From: Hymenobacter polaris | Lineage (GTDB): Bacteria > Bacteroidota > Bacteroidia > Cytophagales > Hymenobacteraceae | Assembly: GCF_012927305.1 (NCBI RefSeq) | Contig: NZ_JABBGH010000001.1 | Coordinates: 1,116,001-1,180,000 of the forward strand | Direction: 5' to 3' | DNA: 64,000 bases | Shown: positions 26,275-35,067 of the stretch, in pieces | How positions within the stretch are numbered: position 1 is the stretch's first letter | Layout: each line of letters starts with the position of its first letter | Program-made: the position numbers and the translations under genes | Notes under the pieces: model-generated | Told to the model about the DNA's origin: nothing | Databases searched by the model: none | Seen by the model: only the letters and a program-made list of their open reading frames with translations

Positions 26275-26372
26275 CGTTTGTCATGGCGAGCCCGCGAAGC
26301 AATCGCACTAGAATAGTGGCCCTAGGGTTTCATGCGGGTTGCGATTGCTTCGCGAACTCGCAATGCCAAACG
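26275..26372. repeat. REP-like imperfect hairpin between adaptor and pump genes
   Basis: Arms 26275-26307 and 26340-26372 (33 nt each, mismatches at a few positions) with a 32-nt loop that contains CCCTAGGG. The core TCATGGCGAGCCCGCGAAGC is related to the hairpin family at 39519, 46694 and 59012. Unlike those it has no T-run and lies inside an operon. Confidence 0.85.
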
Positions 26373-26389
26373 ATTAGCTACTAATTGCA

Positions 26390-29300
26390 ATGCTAAAGAT
26401 ATTCATCGAGCGGCCCGTTTTATCAACGGTTATCTCCGTTATCCTGGTGCTGCTGGGGGCCCTAGGGCTGCTCACGCTGCCCATTGCGCAGTATCCCGAT
26501 ATTTCGCCGCCCACCGTGCAGGTGTCGGCCAGCTACGCGGGTGCCAACGCCGACGTGGTGCTCAAGAGCGTGATTACGCCTTTGGAAGAGCAGATAAACG
26601 GCGTGGAGGGCATGACCTACATGACGTCCTCGGCCACCAACGACGGCTCGGCTAGCATCCAGGTGTACTTCAACGTAGGGCGCGACCCCGACCAGGCGGC
26701 CGTGGACGTGCAGAACCGCGTGGCCAGCGCCACCAGCCTGCTACCCCAGGAAGTGACCCTGGCCGGCGTGACGGTGCGCAAGCAGCAGAGCAGCAACCTG
26801 TTGATTTTTGCGCTCTACAGCGATAACCCGGCCTACGACCAAACCTTCCTGCAGAATTACGCCCAGATTAACATCACCCCTAGGGTGCGGCGCGTGACGG
26901 GCGTGGGCGCCTCCAACGCGTTCGGCTCGCGCGACTACTCGATGCGCATCTGGCTGAAGCCCGACGTGATGGCCATCTACGGCCTGGTGCCGGCCGACAT
27001 CACCGCCGCGCTGGCCGACCAGAACGTGTACGCCGCGCCGGGCAAGTTTGGCGAAAACTCCGACCAGAGCTTCCAATACGTCATTCAGTATACCGGCAAG
27101 CTCATAAATGCCGAGCAGTTTGGGGACATCGTGCTGCGCGGCACCGCCCAGGGCCAGCTGCTGCACCTGCGCGACGTGGCCCGCATCGAGCTGGGCGCCC
27201 AGGCCTACAACAGCAACAGCGCCACCTTCGGCAAGCCCTCGGTGGGCATCTCGGTCAACCAGACGCCGGGCTCCAACGCCCGCGCCGTGATTGAGAAGTC
27301 GGTGAAGGTGCTGGAAGACGCCTCCAAGTCGTTTCCGGCCGGCGTCAAGTACACGACGCTGGTGAACGTCAACGATTTCCTGGACGCCTCGATTGACAAA
27401 GTAATCCACACCCTGCTCGAAGCCTTCGCGCTGGTGTTTCTGGTGATTTTCATCTTTTTGCAGGACTTCCGCTCCACCATCATCCACGGGGTGTCGGTAC
27501 CGGTGTCCATCATCGGTACCTTCTTCTTCCTCAAGCTGTTCGGCTACAGCATCAACCTGCTCACGCTGTTTGCGCTGGTGCTGGCCATCGGCATCGTGGT
27601 CGATGATGCCATTGTGGTGGTGGAGGCCGTGCACGGCAAGCTCGAAAGCGGCTACACCTCGGCCCGCAAGGCGGCCATCGACGCGATGGGCGAAATCAGC
27701 GGCGCCATCGTCAGCATCACGCTCGTGATGGCGGCGGTATTCTTGCCCGTTACGTTTATTGAGGGCTCTACCGGGGTGTTTTACAAGCAGTTCGGCATCA
27801 CGCTGGCCATCGCCATTCTCATTTCGGCGGTGAACGCGCTAACCTTGTGCCCGGCCCTGGCGGCGCTGTTTCTGCTGCCGCCCGACCACGGCGACGAGCC
27901 CGCCAAGGTGGATGCCGACCCTAGGGCCCCGGCTGGCACCCCACCGCCGCAGCCCAAGCTCAGCTACCGGCAGCGCTTCAGCCGGGCTTTCAATGCGGCC
28001 TACGACGGGCTGGTGGCCAAGTACACGCGGGGCGTCGAGTTTCTGGGGGGGCACAAGGTACTGGCGCTGGCGGGCGTAGCAGGCTTCGGCGTGGCGCTGT
28101 ATTTTTTGATGACGGGCACGGCCAGCAGCTTCGTGCCGGCCGAGGACATGGGCACCATCTTCGTGAACGTGAGCTTGCCGCCGGCCTCGTCGCTGGAGCG
28201 CACCACGGCCATCAACACGCAGGTGGACAGCCTCATCCGGGGTATTCCGGCGGTGCGGGGCACGCTGCGCATCTCGGGCCAGAACTTCCTGGCCGGCAGC
28301 GGCAGCAGCTACGGCATGGTGATTGTGCGCCTCAAGCCCTGGGACGAGCGCGACCAGGACAACGTGCAGGTTATCGACCAGATTAATAAGCTCACCAGCG
28401 GCATTCGGGGGGCCGATATTCGTAGCATCTCGCAGCCTACCATCACGGGCTTCGGGGCTACCAGCGGCTTCACCTTCCAGATTCAGGACCAGGGCGGGCA
28501 CAGCATCGCCCAGTTTTACAAGGTGGCGCAGGACTTTTTGGCGGCTCTCAACCAGCGGTCCGAAATTCAGTTTGCTACCACGGCCTTCAACCCCGGCTTC
28601 CCGCAGTATCAGCTGGCCGTGAACGTGGCTAAGGTGAAGGAAGCAGGCCTGACGGAAGCCAACATCTTGAACGCCATGCAGGTGTACTACGGCGGGCTGT
28701 ACGCCACCAACTTCAACGAGTTTGGCAAGCAGTACCGCGTAATGGTGCAGGCCGACACCAGCTACCGCGCCAGCCCGGCCGGCCTGAGCAAGATATTCGT
28801 GCGCACCAACACCAGCGAGATGGCGCCCATCTCGGAGTTTGTGACGCTGACGCGCATCTACGGCCCCGAAACGCTCAACCGCTTCAACCTCTTCACGGCC
28901 ATCTCGGTGAACGGCTCGCCCAAGGAAGGCGTCAGCTCGGGGCAGGCGCTGGTGGCCATTCAGGAAGTGGCGGCCCAGAAGCTGCCGGCCGGCTACGGCT
29001 TCGAGTTCTCGGGCATCAGCCGCGAGGAAGAAGGCTCGGGGCGGCAGTCACTCTACATTTTCGGGCTTTCGCTCATTTTCGTGTATTTGCTGCTGAGCGC
29101 GCAGTACGAGAGCTACTTGCTGCCGTTCGCGGTGCTGCTCTCGCTGCCCATCGGCCTCACGGGCACCTACTTATTTGCTAAGCTACTGGGGGTGGATAAC
29201 AACATCTACCTCCAGATTTCGGTGATTATGCTCATCGGCCTGCTGGCCAAGAACGCTATCCTCATCGTGGAGTTTGCCGCCCAGCGCCGCCTGCACGGCC

Positions 29301-29680
29301 TAGGGGTAGCCGAAGCGGCGCTGGAGGGCGCTAAGGCCCGCCTGCGCCCCATCCTGATGACCTCGCTGGCTTTTGTAGCGGGTTTGTTGCCGCTGCTTTT
29401 TGCCCACGGCGCCGGCGCCAACGGCAACCGCAGCATTGGCACCGGGGCCATTGGCGGCATGCTGTTTGGCACGCTGGTGGGCGTGTTTTTCGTGCCGGTG
29501 CTCTACATGGTGTTTGAGGGCTTGCAGGAGCGCATCAGCGGGCCGCCCAAAACCCAGGAGCAACTTGATAAGGAAGAGCAGGAGGGCGGCCCCAAAGGCC
29601 CCCAGAACGACGAGCAAAAGCAGGCGAAGGAAAACAAGCAGGCGCGCCCCGAGCCGGCCGAGGAACTGGTAAACCACTAA
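26390..29680 (+). CDS. RND-type multidrug efflux pump (HAE1 family)
   Basis: 1096 residues, proton-driven inner-membrane trimer of the AcrB type. N-terminal segment IFIERPVLSTVISVILVLLG, central proton-relay pair in AIGIVVDDAIVVVE (about residues 405-408), second relay Lys in LIGLLAKNAILIVEFA, and 12 membrane segments with two large periplasmic loops. The C-terminus has a hydrophilic Gln/Lys/Glu tail beyond the AcrB core. It exports drugs, dyes or lipids; the substrate is not predictable. It stands between the adaptor and the TolC-like gene. Confidence 0.96.
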   Translation: MLKIFIERPVLSTVISVILVLLGALGLLTLPIAQYPDISPPTVQVSASYAGANADVVLKSVITPLEEQINGVEGMTYMTSSATNDGSASIQVYFNVGRDPDQAAVDVQNRVASATSLLPQEVTLAGVTVRKQQSSNLLIFALYSDNPAYDQTFLQNYAQINITPRVRRVTGVGASNAFGSRDYSMRIWLKPDVMAIYGLVPADITAALADQNVYAAPGKFGENSDQSFQYVIQYTGKLINAEQFGDIVLRGTAQGQLLHLRDVARIELGAQAYNSNSATFGKPSVGISVNQTPGSNARAVIEKSVKVLEDASKSFPAGVKYTTLVNVNDFLDASIDKVIHTLLEAFALVFLVIFIFLQDFRSTIIHGVSVPVSIIGTFFFLKLFGYSINLLTLFALVLAIGIVVDDAIVVVEAVHGKLESGYTSARKAAIDAMGEISGAIVSITLVMAAVFLPVTFIEGSTGVFYKQFGITLAIAILISAVNALTLCPALAALFLLPPDHGDEPAKVDADPRAPAGTPPPQPKLSYRQRFSRAFNAAYDGLVAKYTRGVEFLGGHKVLALAGVAGFGVALYFLMTGTASSFVPAEDMGTIFVNVSLPPASSLERTTAINTQVDSLIRGIPAVRGTLRISGQNFLAGSGSSYGMVIVRLKPWDERDQDNVQVIDQINKLTSGIRGADIRSISQPTITGFGATSGFTFQIQDQGGHSIAQFYKVAQDFLAALNQRSEIQFATTAFNPGFPQYQLAVNVAKVKEAGLTEANILNAMQVYYGGLYATNFNEFGKQYRVMVQADTSYRASPAGLSKIFVRTNTSEMAPISEFVTLTRIYGPETLNRFNLFTAISVNGSPKEGVSSGQALVAIQEVAAQKLPAGYGFEFSGISREEEGSGRQSLYIFGLSLIFVYLLLSAQYESYLLPFAVLLSLPIGLTGTYLFAKLLGVDNNIYLQISVIMLIGLLAKNAILIVEFAAQRRLHGLGVAEAALEGAKARLRPILMTSLAFVAGLLPLLFAHGAGANGNRSIGTGAIGGMLFGTLVGVFFVPVLYMVFEGLQERISGPPKTQEQLDKEEQEGGPKGPQNDEQKQAKENKQARPEPAEELVNH

Positions 29681-29779
29681 GCCGGCGCAAGTTGCCCTAG
29701 GGGCCTCTGCTGCTGTGGGAAAGGCCCTAGGGAACGCCCCTGCGCCGCCGCGCTTCGTATAAGCATTAAACTCAACGCA

Positions 29780-31372
29780 ATGCGTTTTCAAGCTAGTTAT
29801 AAGCTACTTACTCCTCTCCTGCTGCTGGCGGCCAGCGGGTGCGGCCTGCTACACCCCTACGGGCGGCCCGACACGGCCACCACCGGCCTGTACCGCGACG
29901 TGGCCACGGCTGATACCACCACCCTGGCCAACCGTCCCTGGCAGCAGCTTTTCACCGACCCGCAGCTGCAAAAGCTTATCGCCGAAGGCATTGCCAACAA
30001 CCGCAACCTGCAGGTAGCCGATGCGCGCATTGCCCAGGCCCAAGCCCTGCTGGCCCAGAGCCGGGCGCAGTTTCTGCCCAGCCTCAGCGGGCGCGCCACC
30101 ACCACGCTTACCCGCACGGGCGGCGCCTTTGTGAGCACCGGCGTAGGCGGTGGCACTACCACTACCGGCGGCACTGTGGGCGGCACTACCGGCACCGGTG
30201 GCACTACCGGCACTGGTGGCACCACCGGCACAGGTACTGGTACGGGTGGTACTACGGGCACGGGCGGCACTACGGGTACCGGCACCACTACGGGCACGGG
30301 CAGCACGGGCACCACCACTACCACCGACCAATCGACCATCGTGACGGGCGGGGCGGCCCACCAGTACTTGCTAGGCCTCAGCAGCAGCTGGGAAGCTGAC
30401 GTGTGGGGCAAGCTGCGCAGCAACCGCCGCTCATATTACGCTGCCGTGCTGCAAAGTGAGGCCTACCGCCGCGTGGTGCTCACCCAGCTCATTGCCGACA
30501 TTGCCGACAACTACTACGGCCTGCTGGCCCTCGATGCGCAACTGCAAATCACGCAGCAAACGGTGCAGAACCGCATTCAGGACGTGGAGGTGATGAAGCT
30601 GCTGCTGGAAGGCGACGTGGTGACAGGCGCGGCCGTGGTGCAAAGCGAAGCCCAGCGCTACGCCGCCGAAGTCACCATCCCCGACTTGCAGCGCAGCATT
30701 CGGGAAACCGAGAACCTGCTGGCTACGCTGCTGGGCCGCGTGCCCGGTCCCATTGAGCGCGGCACGCTGGCCGCCCAGGCCGCGCCGCCCGAGCTGCTCA
30801 CCGGCATCCCCAGCCAGCTGCTGCGCAACCGCCCCGACGTGCAGCAGGCCGAGTACGCCTTCGAAAGCGCCTTTGAGAGCACCAACGCAGCCCGCGCCTA
30901 CTTCTACCCCAGCTTCACCATCTCGGCCAACGCGGGCCTCACTAGCACCACCATTGAGAACCTGTTTTCGCCCACGGCCGTGTTTGCCAGCATCGTGGGC
31001 GGCCTGGCCCAGCCCATCTTTAACCAGGGCATCAACCGCGCGCGCCTGCGCCGGGCCGAGGGCTTGCAGCAGGAGTACTTGGCCACCTACCAGCAAACGA
31101 TGTTCACGGCCGGCCAGGAGGTGAGCAACGCCCTCTTCGCCTACCAAAGCGCCCAGGATAAGATGCGCATCCGGGCCCAGCAGCTCGACGCGCTGCAAAA
31201 ATCAGTAGATTACACCCACGAGTTGCTCCGCGCCGGCTTCGCCAACTACACCGAGGTGCTCACCGCCCAGCAGGCCCAGCTGCAAGCCCAGCTCAACGGC
31301 GTGAACGACCAGCTGCAGCAGCGCCAAGCCGTTACCGACCTCTACCACGCCCTAGGGGGCGGCTGGCGGTAA
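29780..31372 (+). CDS. TolC-like outer-membrane factor (OEP family) with Gly/Thr loop insert
   Basis: 530 residues. Lipobox LLLAASGC, Cys21. Two OEP repeats are visible: the first with WQQLFTDPQLQKLIAEGIANNRNLQVADARIAQA, the second from RPDVQQAEYAFESAFESTNAARAYFYPSF. The first beta-hairpin (SLSGRATTTL ... HQYLLGLSSSWEADVWG) is split by about 60 residues of nearly pure Gly and Thr (121-182), where TolC has its first extracellular loop. The ending QRQAVTDLYHALGGGWR is usual for NodT-type family members. Forms the exit duct for the pump upstream (99-nt gap). Confidence 0.93.
   Translation: MRFQASYKLLTPLLLLAASGCGLLHPYGRPDTATTGLYRDVATADTTTLANRPWQQLFTDPQLQKLIAEGIANNRNLQVADARIAQAQALLAQSRAQFLPSLSGRATTTLTRTGGAFVSTGVGGGTTTTGGTVGGTTGTGGTTGTGGTTGTGTGTGGTTGTGGTTGTGTTTGTGSTGTTTTTDQSTIVTGGAAHQYLLGLSSSWEADVWGKLRSNRRSYYAAVLQSEAYRRVVLTQLIADIADNYYGLLALDAQLQITQQTVQNRIQDVEVMKLLLEGDVVTGAAVVQSEAQRYAAEVTIPDLQRSIRETENLLATLLGRVPGPIERGTLAAQAAPPELLTGIPSQLLRNRPDVQQAEYAFESAFESTNAARAYFYPSFTISANAGLTSTTIENLFSPTAVFASIVGGLAQPIFNQGINRARLRRAEGLQQEYLATYQQTMFTAGQEVSNALFAYQSAQDKMRIRAQQLDALQKSVDYTHELLRAGFANYTEVLTAQQAQLQAQLNGVNDQLQQRQAVTDLYHALGGGWR
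30140..30325 (+). repeat. Degenerate short tandem repeat coding for Gly/Thr
   Basis: Repeats of units such as GGCACTACCGGCACCGGT encode GTTGTG-type residues in the TolC-like gene. Codons vary (GGC, GGT; ACC, ACT, ACG), so the protein composition rather than the DNA repeat appears to be kept. Confidence 0.8.
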
Positions 31373-31385
31373 ATGGGCAGGAAGA

Positions 31386-31661
31386 CTAGCGTAAACCCAG
31401 AGTGGTGGGGTCGCGGCGAGCATCTACCACGCCCGCTACTTCGGTAACGTTCGGCGTCAGCCAGTAATACAAGCTAACGGCCGCAACGCTGGCCGCAGCA
31501 CCAACACCGGGTACTTTCCGGTTGCAATCCAATCAGCTGGATTTTTTCCGCAATAGCGACAAGTAGGTTGGTGCGGGCGCGAGTTGAATATTGTCCGGCT
31601 GCCTATCTAGAGCTTCCAGCTGGGCGACAGCTTGCGGCGCAAAAATGACTGGCAGGCTCAT
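31386..31661 (-). pseudogene. Decayed RelE/ParE-type toxin
   Basis: Starts MSLPVIFAPQAVAQLEALDRQPD in the frame of the ATG at 31659-31661, then the plausible sequence moves to another frame (TRARTNLLVAIAEKIQLIGL), and returns to the first frame for SLYYWLTPNVTEVAGVVDARRDPTT, the usual RelE/ParE ending, up to TAG at 31386. Two compensating small indels explain this; the first frame has a stop in the middle. The ATGA overlap with the antitoxin is preserved. Confidence 0.65.
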
Positions 31662-31897
31662 GCGGGGGTGGCCAGCAGACGGGCAAGTACTTCAGCTGCC
31701 GGAATGCCTTTGCCTTCATCCAGCTCTTGCGTTGCCTGGTCTAGCCGGGTCTGCCAGGCCGGGCTCAGCTCGGGCGCGGTGGCTACTTGGGGTGCCAGCA
31801 GCGCCGTCCGCAGTATTTCCAGGTCCTGAATTTGGTCGATGAGCTCATGCAGTTGAGCCCGAAAAGGCAGCTAGTTTGGGGTGGTGGCGGCTTCCAT
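31658..31897 (-). pseudogene. Decayed antitoxin partner with amber codon 9
   Basis: 79 codons: MEAATTPN, TAG, then LPFRAQLHELIDQIQDLEIL, and an end DEGKGIPAAEVLARLLATPA like the C-terminus of many RelB/ParD-like antitoxins. The amber fits a CAG to TAG change and lies in CTAG. A TATCTTTA box (31904-31911) stands 6 nt upstream. Translation could restart downstream, but no good start is seen. Confidence 0.6.
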
Positions 31898-32031
31898 AGT
31901 TTTTAAAGATACTACTATAAAGCGCTGACCCTATCGCGCCGGGTCGGGGGCGGGCACTGGCTTGGGCGCCTCAACTAGCAGCACAGAGGCTGGCAAAGTC
32001 TCAATTGAGTTGAAATGAGCAGGTGTCCCAT

Positions 32032-32352
32032 TTAAATATGAGGAAACCATATACCTCGCCAGCTTGGTACGCCCATATTAGGACGCACGTGTAGCGGGTC
32101 TAGCGTGCTTACATCTACATCAACGATACTGCTGACTACGATGGGCGCTTGGCCGGGCGAATAGAATTCGGAATTCTGCAGAATAGCTAACACGTCGTTA
32201 AATGAGTAGCCGGTCACGCCAAAATACCGAGTTGCCGGAAAGCTGCTCATCGGATTTTCTACTTCGACCCAGTAGCGAGTTAAAAGTTTGGCTGGCAAAA
32301 TCTTGTGTCTATTAAAAGGCTTACTTGCCGCTTCAGTTTTCACTAAATGCAC
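32032..32352 (-). CDS. Hypothetical protein
   Basis: 106 residues, mixed composition of a small globular protein (VEVENPMSSFPATRYFGVTGYSFNDVLAILQNSEFY), no signal peptide, no family recognised. Codon use is less GC-rich than the neighbours, which suggests later acquisition. It lies upstream of the decayed toxin-antitoxin pair on the same strand. The spaces 31898-32031 and 32353-32444 show no gene. Confidence 0.6.
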   Translation of the reverse strand: MHLVKTEAASKPFNRHKILPAKLLTRYWVEVENPMSSFPATRYFGVTGYSFNDVLAILQNSEFYSPGQAPIVVSSIVDVDVSTLDPLHVRPNMGVPSWRGIWFPHI

Positions 32353-32444
32353 TGGTTCTCTACGCCACTGGCAAGGCCGTTTTTCGCCATAACTATAGCT
32401 AACTACAGGTACCTATCCATAACCTGCATCAAACGCGCTCGCAG

Positions 32445-32753
32445 CTACCCTTTCGGCGCGGGCACCGGCTTTGTTGGCTCGCCCAGCAGCCGGAAATGGT
32501 GCTTGAAGAACACCAATAGCAGCGTAAAAAACAAGTTGATGCTGTTGCCGAACAAGATGGGTAGGTTGTGGAAGTACACGCCGTACACCAGCCACAGCAT
32601 GCAGCTAATGGCGCCCACGGCCAGCATGGGCCCGCTCAGGCCGTTGGCCGAGCGGGTGCTCCAGGTGTGCACCACCTGCGGAAAGAAGGTGAGCGCCGAG
32701 AATCCAGCCGCTACCAAACCTACATCGCTAAAAACTGCTGCTGAAAGTGCCAT
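32445..32753 (-). CDS. SemiSWEET-type sugar transporter (PQ-loop)
   Basis: 102 residues, three membrane helices with the PQ-loop motif in helix 1 (LTFFPQVVHTWSTRSANGLS, Pro25-Gln26) and the conserved Asn region in helix 3 (FGNSINLFFTLLLVFF). SemiSWEETs are half-size transporters that dimerise to move sugars in either direction. One extra charged tail (GEPTKPVPAPKG). Distinction from other small PQ-loop proteins is not certain. Confidence 0.82.
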   Translation of the reverse strand: MALSAAVFSDVGLVAAGFSALTFFPQVVHTWSTRSANGLSGPMLAVGAISCMLWLVYGVYFHNLPILFGNSINLFFTLLLVFFKHHFRLLGEPTKPVPAPKG

Positions 32754-32799
32754 ACGTACGCGTTAAACCTAAACCTACCCCTAGGGCCTCGGCTGGCCG

Positions 32800-33255
32800 C
32801 TAAGACGCCAGTTGGCGCAGCACCTCTTTGGCTTTGCTAACGTGGTCGGTGGCCCCGGTCATAGAGTTGAAGATGTAGACAATTTTGCCCACCGCATCAA
32901 GTACGAACGTGACACGGCCCGGCAACAGCCCCAAAAACGCCTTGGGCACCTCGTAGAGCTTGCGCACCCGCCCGCCCGCGTCGGCCAGCAGCGGAAACGG
33001 CAGGCGGTGCTTCTGGGCAAACTTCTGGTGCGAGGTTTCGCTGTCGGAACTGATGCCTACCACCTGCGCCTCTAGGGCCAGAAAATCCTCGTACTGGTCG
33101 CGAAAGGCGCAGGCCTCGGCCGTGCAGCCTGGCGTATCGTCCTTAGGATAGAAGTAAAGCACCACTGGCTGGCCCCGCAAATCGGCTAGGTGGAAAGTGT
33201 CGCCGCTGCCAGTGGGCAGCGAAAAATAGAGGGCTAGGTCGCCAAATTGAAGCAT
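32800..33255 (-). CDS. bcp: Thioredoxin-dependent peroxiredoxin, Bcp/PrxQ type
   Basis: 151 residues reducing hydrogen and organic peroxides with thioredoxin. FYPKDDTPGCTAEACAFRD holds the peroxidatic Cys44 and the resolving Cys49 of the alpha2-type PrxQ group. GISSDSETSHQKFAQKHRLPFPLLAD and RVTFVLDAVGKIVYIF are family blocks. The stop lies 46 nt upstream of the SemiSWEET gene. Confidence 0.95.
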   Translation of the reverse strand: MLQFGDLALYFSLPTGSGDTFHLADLRGQPVVLYFYPKDDTPGCTAEACAFRDQYEDFLALEAQVVGISSDSETSHQKFAQKHRLPFPLLADAGGRVRKLYEVPKAFLGLLPGRVTFVLDAVGKIVYIFNSMTGATDHVSKAKEVLRQLAS

Positions 33256-33323
33256 GCTCTTAGTGAATAGCGATTAGGGCTCAGTGAGTAGTGGCTGATA
33301 GCTCAAGCGCTAATCACTAACTA

Positions 33324-34262
33324 TTACTTTGTTAGCCAGCCGTTGGCGGCCAGCCACTCGCGCAGGCGCTCTATCCACTGGTCTTGGGTGGTCGAGTTGT
33401 TCATGCCGAAGCCGTGGCCGCCTTTGGGGTAGAGATGCATCTCGGCCGGCACTTTGTGGCGGGCCAGCGCCTGATAAAACGCCAGGCTATTGCCTACCGG
33501 CACTACGGTGTCGTCTTCGGCGTGCACCAGAAACACGGGCGGCGTTTGGCTTGTCACTTGCAGCTCGTTGGAATACTCCCGAATTTGGGCGGCGCTGGCC
33601 GTAGCCCCCAGCAGGTTATCGCGCGAGCCTTTGTGCATGAGGCTGTCCGAGAAGCTAATAACCGGGTAGAGCAGCACCGCAAAGGCCGGCCGCACCGACT
33701 CGGGGCCGGGGTTGCTGCCCACGGGCCGCGCAAAGTGGGTGGCCGCCGTAGCCGCCAGGTGCCCCCCGGCCGAGAAACCCATTATCCCGATGCGCTCGGG
33801 GTTGATATGGTACTGGCTGGCTTGCGCCCGCACCAGGCGCAGGGCCTGCTGCGCATCCAGCAGCGGGGCAATACTGGGGTCGGGCTGCGAGCGGGTATTA
33901 GGCAGGCGGTACTTCAGCACGAAGGCCGCCACGCCCATTTCGTTGAGGCGCTTGGCCACGTCGTAGCCCTCGTGGCCCATAGCCAGCCGGGCGTAGCCCC
34001 CACCGGGGCAAATGATAACGGCCGTGCCGGTGGCTTGGTTGGGGGCGGGCAAATACACCGTCAGAGTGGGCTGCACCACGTTGGCTACCGTGATGCGGTT
34101 GCCCTCGGTGGTACTGGTTTCCTGTACCTGGCTGGGCTTAGAGTCGGGCACCGAACCCGCGTAGAGCGGGAGCACGGGGTGCTGAATATCCTGGGCCAAC
34201 ACGGCGGCGGGTAGTGCGAGCGCCAGTAGCCCGGCTGCCAGCAGTGAGAAAGTAATTTTCAT
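33324..34262 (-). CDS. Secreted alpha/beta-hydrolase, carbohydrate-esterase-like
   Basis: 312 residues from the ATG at 34260-34262. Signal peptide MKITFSLLAAGLLALALPAAVLAQ without lipobox Cys. Catalytic features: oxyanion motif ICPGGGYARLAMGHEGYD, nucleophile elbow GIMGFSAGGHLAA, acid in HAEDDTVVP and His in YPKGGHGFGM. This matches the BD-FAE/acetylxylan-esterase-like hydrolases of plant polysaccharide utilisation. Substrate unproven. The frame extends 22 codons upstream without signal character. Confidence 0.9.
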   Translation of the reverse strand: MKITFSLLAAGLLALALPAAVLAQDIQHPVLPLYAGSVPDSKPSQVQETSTTEGNRITVANVVQPTLTVYLPAPNQATGTAVIICPGGGYARLAMGHEGYDVAKRLNEMGVAAFVLKYRLPNTRSQPDPSIAPLLDAQQALRLVRAQASQYHINPERIGIMGFSAGGHLAATAATHFARPVGSNPGPESVRPAFAVLLYPVISFSDSLMHKGSRDNLLGATASAAQIREYSNELQVTSQTPPVFLVHAEDDTVVPVGNSLAFYQALARHKVPAEMHLYPKGGHGFGMNNSTTQDQWIERLREWLAANGWLTK

Positions 34263-34351
34263 GCGAAGGCACCGGCTGATTGAATACGGGAAAGGCCGCC
34301 GGCGTGCCCTCCAACAACGTAATGCCACCCTTTTCGGTTAAGCGGCTTTGC

Positions 34352-35059
34352 TCAGGCGGCCACCCCTAGGCGCCGGGCCAGCACCTGCGCCACCTCGGCT
34401 AGGCGGCGGCCAATAAGCTGGCTGGTGGCGGGGTCGGCCAGGTCGAGGTGCGAGCTGCGCGAAGCTAGGTAGCGCGTGAGGGCCGCATTATCGTCGAGCG
34501 CCTGGGCTAGCTCCTGCTGCGCATCGTCCCACTCGGCGGGTTGGCTGGCCGCCAAGTATTGGTGACGTAGCTCAATGGTGCCGCTCACCAAATCGGCCAA
34601 GCGCGTGAGTACCGCGGCCTGCTCCTCCGAAAATGTCCGCTGCTGCTTGTCAATGATGGCCAGCATGCCCAGGCGGGCGCCGTTGCGGGCGTGCAGCTGC
34701 GCGCCGGCATAAAAATTCAACCCTATGGCCTGGGCCACGTCGGGCTTAATCAGGGTGCAGCTAGCGGGCTGGTAGTCCGACACTACTACCCGCTCGCTGA
34801 CCAGAATGGCGGCCGCGCACATGCTTTCCTCGCGCACCAGCTGCGGCACTTCGGCCCCCACAATGGCCTTAAACCACACGAAATCGGCATCGACCAGCGA
34901 GATAAGGGCGATGGGCGTGCCAAAAAGCTGGGCTGCCCAGGTCGAAAAGTTATCGAAAATTAACTCGGGCGTGGTGTTGATAAGCTGAAACTGGTGCAGC
35001 GTGCGCAGGCGCACGGCATCGTCGGCGGGCAGCAGCGTTGCGGGGAAGGTGGGGGGCAT
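34352..35059 (-). CDS. GAF-domain protein
   Basis: 235 residues: one GAF domain (about 20-170; LISLVDADFVWFKAIVGAEVPQLVREESMCAAAILVSERVVVSDY, LGMLAIIDKQQRTFSEEQ) and a helical C-terminus. No output domain is attached, so it may be a small sensor or act with a partner. The start follows the pirin stop by 8 nt, which suggests one transcript. Confidence 0.85.
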   Translation of the reverse strand: MPPTFPATLLPADDAVRLRTLHQFQLINTTPELIFDNFSTWAAQLFGTPIALISLVDADFVWFKAIVGAEVPQLVREESMCAAAILVSERVVVSDYQPASCTLIKPDVAQAIGLNFYAGAQLHARNGARLGMLAIIDKQQRTFSEEQAAVLTRLADLVSGTIELRHQYLAASQPAEWDDAQQELAQALDDNAALTRYLASRSSHLDLADPATSQLIGRRLAEVAQVLARRLGVAA

Positions 35060-35067
35060 TACTTAAC

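Noticed and set aside
31591..31842. Plus-strand 83-codon frame
   Set aside because: It is antisense to the decayed toxin-antitoxin pair, which explains the sequence better.
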